A stretch of DNA of 64,000 nt, from positions 9,992,001 to 10,056,000 of the forward strand of contig CM073482.1 in the NCBI GenBank assembly GCA_037074505.1, in the 5' to 3' direction. Both the position numbers and the translations under genes were made by a program. A model generated the notes under the pieces. That model saw nothing but the letters and a program-made list of their open reading frames with translations, had not been told where the DNA came from and did no database searches. Source of the stretch: Albizia julibrissin (Eukaryota > Streptophyta > Magnoliopsida > Fabales > Fabaceae). This document shows positions 20,818-31,264 of this stretch, one piece after another (the stretch's first letter is position 1; each line of letters opens with the position of its first letter).

Positions 20818-21088
20818 GTCCCTCCTGTCAACGATATGGCTTCTAAAAAAATGATTTAGTTTAAAATTTAAATCACTTATAAGATAATTAATACTCATTT
20901 TTTATTTTTGTCCTTATAATTAATGCTTATTTTTAATTTTACTCAACCATTAAATTTTCAAACACATTTTCTAATAGGGGTAAAAGTGGATAAAAGTTTC
21001 AATTTAAGATAAATTTAATGAGTTAACTGTTATTTCTTATTTTTTGTGAATTAGTTAAAGTGTCCTAAATATAGATTAGATGGAGTAT
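20818..21088. mobile_element. MITE-like repeat (shared with 18240-18497)
   Basis: Begins AGTCCCTCCTGTCAACGATA and ends AGATTAGATGGAGTATT; the interior blocks match 18240-18497 in the same order. The inverse termini are imperfect. Confidence 0.6.
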
Positions 21089-21267
21089 TTTTTGTTCTCA
21101 CACCCAGGTAATTTAGTGACTTTTAATATTTTGAATAAAAAAATCATTGTCAAAAAAAGATATTATATGATGGATATCCTGTTGCTTTGCTTTGTCTTAA
21201 ACACTCTATATTATGATATTTGTAATAATAACAATAAACCTAATCCAAATTGGATCATTGTTAATTA

Positions 21268-21626
21268 CTCCCTCTTGTCCTATTTATAAATAATTTTCTC
21301 TTTTATGGGATTGACCATTTTTATAAGTAACTTTCACTTTATGTATGAAAATGTCAACTCATTTTTTTTATTTTACCCTTATTAATATACATATTATTTA
21401 TAATTAATTATCATATACACCAAGAGTTATATTCAAAAGAGGGAGATAACTCATTAGGTGAATGAAGCCAATAAAACATTAGGAAAACGTATTTTACTAT
21501 CTCTTATACTTTTTATACATTATTTCTTTATTTTCATAAATAGCGGCATATATAAAAAAAATATAATATTTTTGACACACTTAATCAGTTTATTTTAAGC
21601 AATAAAAAGAAAATTAACTGATGGAG
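21268..21626. mobile_element. Stowaway-like MITE, full length
   Basis: CTCCCTCTTGTCCTATTTAT at the left, AATTAACTGATGGAG at the right, with TA duplications at 21266-21267 and 21627-21628. It is closely related to the copies at 4916 and 20080. It ends about 290 bp from the stop codon of the MYB gene, on the gene's 3' side. Confidence 0.78.
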
Positions 21627-21888
21627 TATAAGGTTGTAATTAACAAGTACTGCAATTTTTGCATTACATAGGAATCTGGACTGTAGAGAGAACCAAGAGG
21701 ATGGTATATAGTAGTACCAACTTTGCGTTTTATATAAATATTTAACAACTCAGATCCAGTATAAAGTCATAGCTATGTAGCTTTTTGCGAGTCTCGCTGA
21801 CACCCACGTTAATTCATCTGATCAAACCCCGAAAAAACTAAAAAGCTAACACAACTAACTAATTAATTATATCAATTAATCCACATGG

Positions 21889-21894
21889 TTTATT
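21889..21894 (-). terminator. Possible polyadenylation signal of the MYB gene
   Basis: AATAAA on the minus strand, 22 nt past the stop codon. It is the nearest canonical hexamer; being so close to the stop, a later AT-rich signal may be used instead. Confidence 0.35.
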
Positions 21895-21915
21895 TTTGGA
21901 AAGCCTCTTGGTTAA

Positions 21916-23175
21916 TTACTCTGCCAGCCATTCCTCACTGGATTCAAGGAAGGATGTGAAAGAGTGAAGATTATTGCCCACATTTGTGTCTTCCACGTGG
22001 TTGCTCTGCATCCAATCGTTCAGAACATCATCGGAGAACACGAAGGGTTGCTGGTCCGACGACGGTGACAGGCCGTCGACGCTGTTGTTGTTACTGAAGT
22101 GGCACATTTCTGACAAATCCGAGTTCAGGAGGTCCCACAAGCAGATCTCTCCCACGCTGAAATCCGCCAGCAAATTCCCCGCAATCATCGACGACGACGG
22201 CTCCTGATAATGATGATGATGATGATCCTTCCCCACACCCAACAACCTCGACGAGCTCTTATCATCGGCGCCACGGAGTAAACCCGTCGTCTGGTTATAG
22301 TCAGCCGCGGCGGCAACATCTTCCACAGGATAATGAAGCGGCTCTGTTTCAGAGTCGGTCATCTTCAAGAGTAGTCTAGAAGAAGGAGGAGGAGGAGGAG
22401 GAGGACGTGGGGCGATCACGACCTTAGAGCACTTGGTAGCTTTCGTACGGACGACATTGGAGAGAGAATGCGGGGAAGGTAGGGAGATTGATTTTGGTTT
22501 GAGATTCACAGGATTATTATTACTATTCTTGAAAGCATTGTGGGTCTTAGGTTGAGCAGAGGAAGCAACACTGTTGTTTTGGTAATGATGAGGATTATGA
22601 TGATGGTTCTTCACTTTCTTGCCTAAATTAGTGTTCCAGTAGTTCTTTATTTCATTGTCTGTTCGCCCTGGAAGCCTCCCCGCAATCAAAGACCATCTGT
22701 AACACCACGGACACATCAATAGTCATCAGAATCATAAAATGTTTAGCAGGATCTAAGGTTAGATATTGTGAGTGGGTTGCTCGGAAAACAATGAAAATTA
22801 ATTAAAGACCTGTTTCCCAAGAGTTTGTGAAGGCGGACGATAAGCTCTTCTTCGTCAGGGGTGATATTGCCTCTTTTGATGTCGGGCCTGAGGTAGTTTA
22901 GCCATCGGAGTCGGCAACTTTTCCCACATCTTTTCAAACCTGTATGTATGCTTACGTACGAGGATATGTATGACCATCAACAACAGAGACAAACAACAAC
23001 GTAACATGACGACGAAATTATGAATTAAGGAAAGAAGCGAACCAGCTCTTTTGGGGAGGTTGCGCCAGCGGCCTTCGCCGTGGACGGAGATGAAGTCTTT
23101 GAGGATCATGTCTTCATGAACAGTCCAAGCTCCTCTGTTCAAGCCCTCCTTGGAGCAACAAGGGCTTCTTCCCAT
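21916..23175 (-). CDS. R2R3-MYB transcription factor, subgroup 5 (TT2-like)
   Basis: Three exons (23043-23175, 22810-22939, 21916-22696) with introns of 103 and 113 bp give an uninterrupted 347-residue protein. The splice sites (phase 1 after PKRA, phase 2 before WSLIAG) are those usual for plant R2R3-MYBs. R2 and R3 span about residues 14-115, with Trp at 17, 37, 57, 89 and 108 and Cys at 49 and 53. The bHLH-contact signature E-L-x2-R-x3-L-x6-L-x3-R is complete from residue 76 to 95. The tail carries VVRTKATKCSKV (169-180) and LLADFSVGEICLWDLLNSDL (253-272), the marks of subgroup 5; R3 has DNEIKN, not the ANDV of anthocyanin-type subgroup 6. A proline run (about 186-192) and a histidine run (236-240) are low-complexity spacers. 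The family acts with bHLH and WD40 partners to switch on flavonoid genes, chiefly for proanthocyanidins. The exact target genes here are inference; other subgroup 5 roles, including anthocyanin control in some plants, remain possible. Confidence 0.93.
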
Positions 23176-23177
23176 GT

Positions 23178-23195
23178 TTCTCTCTCTCTCTCTCT
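23178..23195 (-). repeat. (GA)n tract in the MYB 5' UTR
   Basis: TC/GA dinucleotide run directly upstream of the MYB start codon; GA on the coding strand. It lies between the TATA motif and the ATG, so it is probably transcribed. Confidence 0.7.
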
Positions 23196-23281
23196 AAATG
23201 GGAAGGCAAAACAAGCTGAGAGTCTCAGCCTGGGAAGTCTGTTTTCTTTGTGCCAAATAGGTCGAAGTGGAGAGAAGGTTA

Positions 23282-23287
23282 CTTATA
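23282..23287 (-). promoter_or_regulatory. Candidate TATA box of the MYB gene
   Basis: TATAAG on the minus strand about 107 nt upstream of the ATG, implying a 5' UTR of roughly 75-80 nt that includes the GA run. It is the best TATA match in the near upstream region. Confidence 0.5.
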
Positions 23288-23418
23288 GGACTCCAAAATG
23301 AGATCCATTTGTCACCTCATAAATGTTGGAGCCAATCTCATCCTTCACTTCATCAATTCTGTGGCCACACTCTAATGCCGTCCCGATAAACATCACGTTT
23401 CCAATTATAATTAATATT

Positions 23419-23669
23419 GGAAAAATTACTAAAAAAATAACTTTGAAGTAAATTAATTATCAAATGCGACCATAAAAGATCCGTTACACGTAACGGAAGA
23501 TATTTTACATACAACAGAAGATGTTTGCATGTTCATAGGAAAGATTTTTGAACACACGAAATATTGTTTGCACACGACGAAAGATCTTCTGAACACACGA
23601 AAGATTGTTTACACATGTGGTAGCATTTGATAATTAATTTACCTAAAGGTTTTTTTTTATAATTTTCCC
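23419..23669. mobile_element. Foldback MITE with internal short tandem repeats
   Basis: Ends GGAAAAATTACTAAAAAAAT and the inverse of TTATAATTTTCCC. The core holds about six degenerate units of 22-25 bp around ACACACGAAAGATTGTTT. Related to the element at 2257-2488. It lies about 250 bp upstream of the MYB start. Confidence 0.6.
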
Positions 23670-23725
23670 ATTAATATTTCCTCCTATTTTTTAAGTTATA
23701 GAGACAAGGTATTTTTATTCTAGGT

Positions 23726-24020
23726 TTAAGGTGTAAAGATATTTATAAATTTCGATCAAATGTGCGTCCAGCATCCCAAAGGTATAAAAATACCTATAAA
23801 TTTTTAAAATTAGAGCAAAAGAGTTGGCACCGTTACTTTTTATAGTAAAGCCCACACTCTTTTTGCATATAAATATGTAACAATGTTAGATTAAGTTTAA
23901 CGGTTTTGACATTTTTCCTGCCATTTTAAATATTTATGGATATTTTTGCACCTTCAAAAAATATATGATGGTGGATGTACTTTTAGTAAAAGTTCATATG
24001 TATTTTTATACCATAACCCT
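23726..24020. mobile_element. Degraded foldback element
   Basis: Left AAGGTATAAAAATACCTATAAA and right TATTTATGGATATTTTTGCACC pair in inverse orientation around a central AAGCCCACACTC. It resembles the 16938-17228 element in plan. The ends are uncertain. Confidence 0.45.
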
Positions 24021-25641
24021 TTTATTTATAACTTATATCATAAAATTATACACATACATATGTTTTGTGTATGTGTGTATATGAATAATTTTACTCTTTA
24101 TTTATTATTGTTTTAATTTTATTCTCATAAAATATGCTCTATCTGTCCTCAAATATAAACTTCGAATATGTCCATCTCAATTTTGTTTCAATATATATTG
24201 CTTTTGATTATACATATTGCATTTTTTTTTACCAGTGACTGTGTGAATGCATTAATTAAGATCGTGGATGAGAATTATGTCGTGGACCAGATGAAGTATA
24301 CTACTATGTTAAGTAGGGGTAAATCTGACTTGAGGGTTTTTTTTTTTTTTAATTTAACGTTTGGACATTTCGCCCTCTTATTTATGTGAAATTGTTGTTA
24401 CGACCCCGGGAATTGCGAAATTAATCAACGAGATGGCTACGTCACGTGGACAGTATTGTATCTTGAATGTGCATATTTTGGGACCATCTTTTTTATCATC
24501 TCTTGATCTTTTCCCATTTTTGTTTTTATTTGCCACGCAGTATTTTGCGACTCATGGAATATATATTGTAATGACTTATTTAATCCTTCATTCATACTTT
24601 TTGGGTTACTAAGGTCTGTGTGTGTGTGTGAATGATGCTATGATAATAAATTACAATCTTTTTCAATGGCTACTCACATTGTGAATGATCAATTATCTCA
24701 TGTCTTCGCCCCTACATCGTCTTATATAAAAATATAATTTGACTATCTATATTCTGCATTCGATGTGCTTAAATTAATTTTAAATGATCACATATTGTTT
24801 ACAATTTGCACTTCTAATCCTCATTTCATTTAGCATTATTAAGACTATATATAGAGATTCAAACTATACATCTCTCTCTCCCGTGTGAGAGATGTGGATT
24901 ATACTTATTTTTTCTACCATTTGAACATTATTTGTTGAAATATGTAAATAAATTAAGATTGGCGGAAAAATATTGCGAAGCAGCCCCATTGTTCGTTAGT
25001 ATTTATGAACAACATGTCTTTTTTTTTTTTTTTTGCAGATTTTATATTTTATTGGCGGCTTGCGTATGGGAGATCACAGTGTTTGTCGTATGCACCTCCA
25101 CCTCCAACTTATAATCGGAATATTCTCCTCCTTCAAGGAATTTGTTTTTTTTTTCAATGAATGCGTTCCGATTATATATTTTCAAGAATCTTATTTTTGT
25201 TGGAAAATCTATATATACACGTACGTGGTTTTCTCTATGCATTACTTGATTTATACTCCCTTGCTCACTTATTATAAGCTTCAAATATTTGTTTTATGTT
25301 AATCAAGAAAATAATTAAAATTATTTAAAGACAATAAATATGTATTATTTTTTTAACTATGTTATAATATGTAAAGAGAAAATAAATGTAATAATTACAG
25401 TTAACAAGAGATGAAGTTGAAAATAATAATAAATATTTTAAAAATTTTAAAATAAAACTTATATTTTGAGGCATACCCACTCATTTATAAATTTATAACA
25501 AAGGATGGAGAGAGTTTTTTTTTTTTACATGAGTACATATTTCCTAATTAACATTGATATTGATGATATATATTGGTAATTTGTGATGTCACTTCTTCTT
25601 TTGACCAAACATTGTTAATCATGGGGTGTGAGTTATATATT
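24021..25641. other. Intergenic stretch, no gene recognised
   Basis: AT-rich sequence with several poly-T runs. Short open frames up to 89 codons are present but none has a recognisable domain, good codon bias or splice context. No terminal repeats identified. Confidence 0.5.
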
Positions 25642-25854
25642 GAGAAAATTCAGCTCGTAAATAAGAGAGAAAATAACATAATGATCTTTTAAAATCTTAA
25701 AATAAAAAAATGATTTTAAGAATTTGTCAATAAAGTTTCTGGACTTGTTAATGATCCGCTTCTAGAGTTGTTAATGAGATCATTTTTTCATTTTGAGATT
25801 TCAAGTTATCATTTTTTCATTTTGCTTCTTGTTTAGGACCTGATTGTAATTTTT

Positions 25855-25855
<1 letters not shown>
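25642..25855. mobile_element. Foldback MITE (same family as 62675-62894)
   Basis: Arms with AATGATCTTTTAAAATCTTAA and the inverse TGAGATTTCAAGTTATCATT surround TTCTGGACTTGTTAATGATC. The right end reads GGACCTGATTGTAATTTTTC, matching the 62675 copy in plan and sequence. Confidence 0.55.
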
Positions 25856-25857
<2 letters not shown>

Positions 25858-25921
<64 letters not shown>

Positions 25922-25927
25922 TGTATA
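25858..25927. repeat. Compound (AT)n-(GTAT)n microsatellite
   Basis: About 17 AT units run straight into about eight GTAT units. The change of unit suggests expansion from a point mutation within the AT tract. Confidence 0.92.
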
Positions 25928-25929
25928 TA

Positions 25930-27113
25930 ACTACTCTTGTTGACTTAATAACATGTCACTTTCCTATTTCTCCATGCATGTGGATCCTTATTAACTGCCT
26001 CTGTTTCTATTTTCAAATTTTGCATCTTCATCTTTGTCCCCTCTATTTATTTTTCCTCACAAGGACGCCGTACCTATTTTAATGTTACTTTTCCTGCATG
26101 GATCAGTAACTTGTAATTTTCTTTTGTTTTCTCATTCCAGTTTAATTTATCGCCTGTGAATAATATTTTTTATCGTTAGTTTTAGAAAACCTCCAGCTTC
26201 TTCTACAGATTTATGGATTCTTTACTAACGCGTTTAATTAATTAAAAAATACAAGAGTTGAAATGACCACAAAATTTTTATCTCCAGTCTTAATTAATCT
26301 CCCGTCATGTAAAACTTGTAAAACATTTATGAAGTAATACAGAATTAATGTGATTTAAAGGGTAAAAATGTGTATAATAGTTTTTCTATTTTTACTGCTT
26401 GGTTCTAGATTAACCAGTAGTCTCATGTTTGAATCTTGGGTATGCAGCCACGACAATTATTTGGAGTTAGTGAGGTGCCTCCATAGTGGACCTACATTTC
26501 CACAAACTAGACTAGTCAGTTGTTAGCAACACCGGATATTAGTAGATTAATCCAAAATAATTAGTAAAAGATGCGACATATTTTTGTGAAAGTAGAATTT
26601 GAGCCATTCAAATATGATATATATCTACGGCCATTTTTATTTTCAATTCATAAATAAGATCTAGTCGACTTTTAATAGTATGTTTGGTTTAGTTTGTAGA
26701 AAGGTCATAAGTGCTTATACACATAAGTCGAAGTCGAGACAACACTCATCTCACATTCTTACTTCGTATTCCGTAAATCACGATTGAAAAACTATTTTTG
26801 AAAACTTCAATAATTTTAACCTAACTTTCAAGCCTCTCTCATAATGAAATTTGGTCTTGTGAAGTGGCCAGTTATTGTTGAAAATTAAACTGTCTGTAAA
26901 CCGGCCAAAAGTCAGACATTGATGGTATAGATCAGAAGAGCATCTGTTGTTGTGTACTAGCAACATATATTTCCCTATTTATGCCTCCTGGCTCCTGCAT
27001 CCAAACATCTAAATTCCTAATATCTAGTTGAAGACTTGAAATGGATTACATTTTTTTTTTAAAAAAAATTATAATATTTTCTATTCATTATTCTACCAAG
27101 CAGTGTTTTCTCT

Positions 27114-27114
<1 letters not shown>
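25930..27114. other. Intergenic stretch; possible SINE-like piece at 26390-26525
   Basis: No gene seen. Around 26425 GTTTGAATCTTGGG resembles an RNA polymerase III B box, preceded by TTCTAGATTAACC and followed by a non-coding tail ending near AACACCGGATATTAG. This could be a tRNA-derived SINE, but no A box, 3' tail or duplication was confirmed. Confidence 0.35.

Positions 27115-27168
<54 letters not shown>
27115..27168. repeat. (TA)n microsatellite
   Basis: About 26 uninterrupted TA units. Confidence 0.93.
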
Positions 27169-27170
<2 letters not shown>

Positions 27171-27260
27171 ATCACTCTCACTTCAAAGGTAGTACTTTAC
27201 ACAAAATTTACTTGCAGGAATTATCCAAATTAAACTATTATGACAGCTAGCTATCTACTA

Positions 27261-27490
27261 CTCCCTCCGATCTTAAATATAAGATAGAATTGATTTTTTT
27301 AGAGATATTAAAGAAACTCAATAAGTTACTTAATCATATTATATGTTGTATATCATTAGATTGTATATCAGTTCATATATCAAGTAAAATAGTTTAGAGA
27401 AAAAAATATAAATATTTAAAATAATTTAATTAGTTTTCTTAACACCTTTAAAAAATTCAATTATATCTTATATTTAAGATAGATAAAAGT
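27261..27490. mobile_element. MITE of the TTAAATATAAG family
   Basis: Starts CTCCCTCCGATCTTAAATAT and ends with the rough inverse ATATCTTATATTTAAGATAG. The core TACTTAATCATATTATATG and ATATCATTAGATTGTATATC recur in copies at 4072, 35098, 37242 and 61741. Confidence 0.65.
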
Positions 27491-30013
27491 ATTTGGCTTT
27501 TTTATCTTTAATTTCATATTGCGTCACCTAACATGTGGAGAGAGAGTTAGAAGGCTCTCAAACTAACATTCCAGAGAGGTGGTTGGAAAGTTAGTTGCAG
27601 TCCCCGGGGGTGAGGGGCGCTCGTGATGTTGTGTACGTAGGGTATAGCGTTGCGGGTTTTGTCATTTGTGTAATTGTGTGTTAAAGTGAGAGATATCACG
27701 CAGCAGTAGTGAGTGGCAGAGTGCCTCCCACGTGGCACTAATGTCACTGACAAAATTAATCAATTCATTGGTACGACGATGGCCCTCCTTCCTCTAGTCT
27801 TTGCCGTTGATGTCTCTCTCATCTCACTCCCTCTCCCTCTCTTCATTTCCACCTTCTTTGCTACTCTTCAACTACATTCATCCTCCTCCTTCATTTCTAG
27901 TACATTCATTTCCCACTTTTGTATTTCTACCCTTTCATGTGTGTAATTTAGCTTCTTTTTGTATACCCAGCTTTTAGGTGAATTAGACCCATATCAACAA
28001 GGCTTATAGCACGTCTCATGCCTCAAAAAGTGCTTATAAACTTGCGTGTTTTATAAATATCCAAATACGAATGGACTTGATTTCACAGTGACAAGTCCTA
28101 TATCAGAAGAAAGAATTGAGCTTAATAACTACTCCCTCTCACCTTAAATATAAGAGTTAACAGAGGGGTTTACTTTAGGAAATTAACATTTTTAGGATAT
28201 CATCAGGTTTTCTTTAATTTCTGCAAAAATACTACAGACGGACTCTTATATTAAGGACTATAAACAATATCTATCTTCATAAATAAATCATAAATTTGAA
28301 TGTTGAGAGATTTTGAGTTAACATGTGATGTCCTTGTGTTATTCGTCGTTTAACATTAGAGATGTACGTTAGGGTAGGGGAAAAAAAAGAAGGAGTTCTA
28401 ATTATGGAAAATTCATCAGGACAGTATATAGGAAATGATTATGGTTACGTTGAATCAAAAGCTATACATGGGCGTATGGATTAGAAGAGAGGAATAAATT
28501 CCTTGTTGTTTTCTTTTCCACCCTTTTCCCATTTTTGTTTCAATTTTATTACCCTCCAGAATCTTTTCATAGGACTCTTCTCCTTTCCTCTTTTTTAAGC
28601 TTTGGTATATGCCTTCTCGGTTATCTGTCCCTATTTTTATTCAATTATCTGAACGCGTTTATTGTCAATTCTAGGACAGTTATTAGCTCGAGTAATTGAT
28701 TGAAGAAACTTAATTAATTCCCTTTAGATGAATTTTTAAATTCAAATTATATTATTGTGGTTGAAAAAAAGTGACACAACCGAGTGATCTCACCATGTTA
28801 TTTTATATTATATTAGCTTATGTTTAGTAGCTTATAAGTGTTTTTCACGTAAATCGAGATAAAACTCCTCTCACATACTTATCTCATATACTATAAATCA
28901 TAATTGAAAAACTGCTTTTGAAGGCTCCAATCGCTATTTTAAACAAATACTGAATTAGTTGGTATTGTCCAATATATTAGAAGAGGCATGTTAACATGTT
29001 ATTTTATAACTTATCTAATTAGAAAAATGAATTTATTAAAGTAGGCAGATACAATTATCAAAATAGTCACATGAAGTTTTCCAAATTAGCATAGTATATT
29101 TTGAATTAATTAAAGTAATTTGATAACTTTACATTCAAAATTAATCATAATAGAATTCTTAAATACTTTTTTGATAGAAAAATTTGGTATGTGATTTTTT
29201 TTATAATTTTTTATAATCCTTAAACCCGAATGTGATTTTCTCATGAAATAAAGCCAAATTGTGCGGCGGAATGGGCAATGGCTAGGATTCTTTTTTATTA
29301 ATTGGTGGTTAGTGACTCGGTGATGGAATCCATACCCATGTAACATCACGGGAAGCGCAAAAACATTTTGGTTATGGAGGCCATGATGATAAATTAGAAG
29401 ATCCAACTTGAAATAAGAAATACTTGTCCGTACATTTAAAATAATAAAATATGACGGAAATAAAAACCTAAGGAGTGGTCCATTGTTCCTATAAATTTTT
29501 AGGAATTTTATAATAACGATTGTAATATTTAAAAGTAGTTTTTCAATCATAATTTATGATATACGAGGTAAGTATGTGAGATGAGTGTTATATCAATTTA
29601 TTTATATAAATATTTTTGAAAATTAAAAAAATCATCCCAAATACAGTGATGATTGATAATCACATGAGTCTAGATTTTTTTTGTTGGAGTACTAAATATC
29701 AGCCGGTGGATTCTTTTATATATAGAAATACTTATTTTTTGATAAGTTAAAAATAAAGTGGCGTATTATGTACATCAAAGGGCCTCTATGGTGGGATGAA
29801 AATTTGAGGAAGGAAAGTAACCTAGTGAAAGAAAGAAAATGGAAGATTGTGATGGGTTATGGAAGATGAATTATTTGGTATGAAAAAAATTGAAGGGTGG
29901 AACTTTAAAAAAAAGGAAATATCTATTTTATCCTTAAAATAAATTAATAATTATTTATTAATTAAATTCATATTTCAATTCATACATTAAATAATTAGTA
30001 GTACAATAATTTA
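27491..30013. other. Intergenic stretch with one short MITE candidate
   Basis: At 28135-28262 CTCCCTCTCACCTTAAATAT and the inverse of CGGACTCTTATATTAAGGAC frame a 128-bp foldback. The region 27590-27960 is less AT-rich, with a CCACGTGGCAC motif and a CT-rich run; it could belong to a promoter or leader, but no gene follows. Two converging open frames there share no known domain. Confidence 0.4.
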
Positions 30014-30164
30014 AGGGAAAATTCTAAGAAAATACCATTTGAACTTCAAAATCCTAAATCAGTGATTTGACAAAAACCTAAGTTGTTAATCTCCTTACTT
30101 TTTTTTGTCAACAAAACCAATTTGGGATATTGAAGTTCAAGTGCTATTTTTTTGGGATTTTCCT
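30014..30164. mobile_element. Foldback MITE (same family as 63746-63905)
   Basis: AGGGAAAATTCTAAGAAAAT at the left, inverse of TTTTTTTGGGATTTTCCT at the right; inner arms TTTGAACTTCAAAATC and GATATTGAAGTTCAAGTG. A very compact 150-bp element with no coding sequence. Confidence 0.65.
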
Positions 30165-31264
30165 ATATTTAAAAATAAAATAAAATATAAATTATAATTT
30201 AAATCAATAAAAATTTATTTTATTTATTAATAAAATGGAATTTTTTTTCATTTATTAATAAAATTGAAAAAAAATTTCTATAGAATAAAATTCAAATTTA
30301 TTGATGAAATATTCTGTTTGACCTTGTTTTACTAGTTGTAAACAAGAGCAAGCTTTCATCGTCAATTATCTTGCTATCATAGCTGTAACTCTTTCGTTTC
30401 TCTTCATTCTTCCTCCTTGCAGCGGTGTGTGATGTTCTTAAATTTAGCTTTGATCTTTCAAAATCAAGAGATTATTCTTCTAAATTTGTTTCATATAAAA
30501 AAAGCTTCGGTTGATTTAGCGTGAGAGAAGAAGGAAAAATGTAGTGGAATACAGAAAAAAAAATCATAGGCACAGGAAACACACGATGAAAATTTTTTAG
30601 GATTCCTACTTTTTAATTAACATTTTTTAGGAATATATTTATCTTTTGGATATTCCTTCTTACGAAGGAACTTGGGTTTTCACAAATTTTTGTGGGATCT
30701 CATCTTTTCATCTTTAAAGGAACATTAGTGAGCCTAAAAATTTGAATTATCGAGAAAATTGAGTAAAAATTATGTTTCAAACAAAGGAACTTACTTATAT
30801 TCCTTTCCCTTCCCACTCTTCGGCCTACCAAACGGACGGAACTCTTTTTTGGGGATTTGGAAGTGAATTCCCGAATAGGGGGAAGCAAGTAAGAAGTATC
30901 AAAATATTACCTCCGATTTTTTTATAAGTTATAAATAATTAAATTATGTAATTACGTAAATTGTTAAGAAGTCAATTAACAATTTAACATCACGGTAAAA
31001 AATTAACAATTTAACATCAGTTAAAGGTCATAAATATCTAAGAAATATAATTTTTTTTCCAAATATAGTCATTAATGGACAGAGGACGAATCAAAAAGAG
31101 AATGTGAGAAATGAGATAAGTGAGAACGAATAGGAAATTATAAGATGATAGAAACATGTAATTACTTAAGTCGTGACTTTGCAATCACGCCGCCCCAAGT
31201 AGGCAACTCAGTAAATTTTCTTTCTATTTATAAATGTAATTTTTTAATTCAAATCTTCTGCTAT
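30165..31264. other. Intergenic stretch, no gene recognised
   Basis: Highly AT-rich, with repeated TTTATTAATAAAAT pieces at 30190-30260. Nothing that can be assigned to a gene or element. Confidence 0.45.

Noticed and set aside
26390..26525. tRNA gene or confirmed SINE
   Set aside because: Only a B-box-like GTTTGAATC was seen; no A box at the right distance, no cloverleaf and no flanking duplication.
27547..27946. Two overlapping short open frames on opposite strands, with a CACGTG-type motif nearby
   Set aside because: No recognisable domain, low-complexity Ser/Leu content on one strand and no splice partner; no basis for calling a gene.
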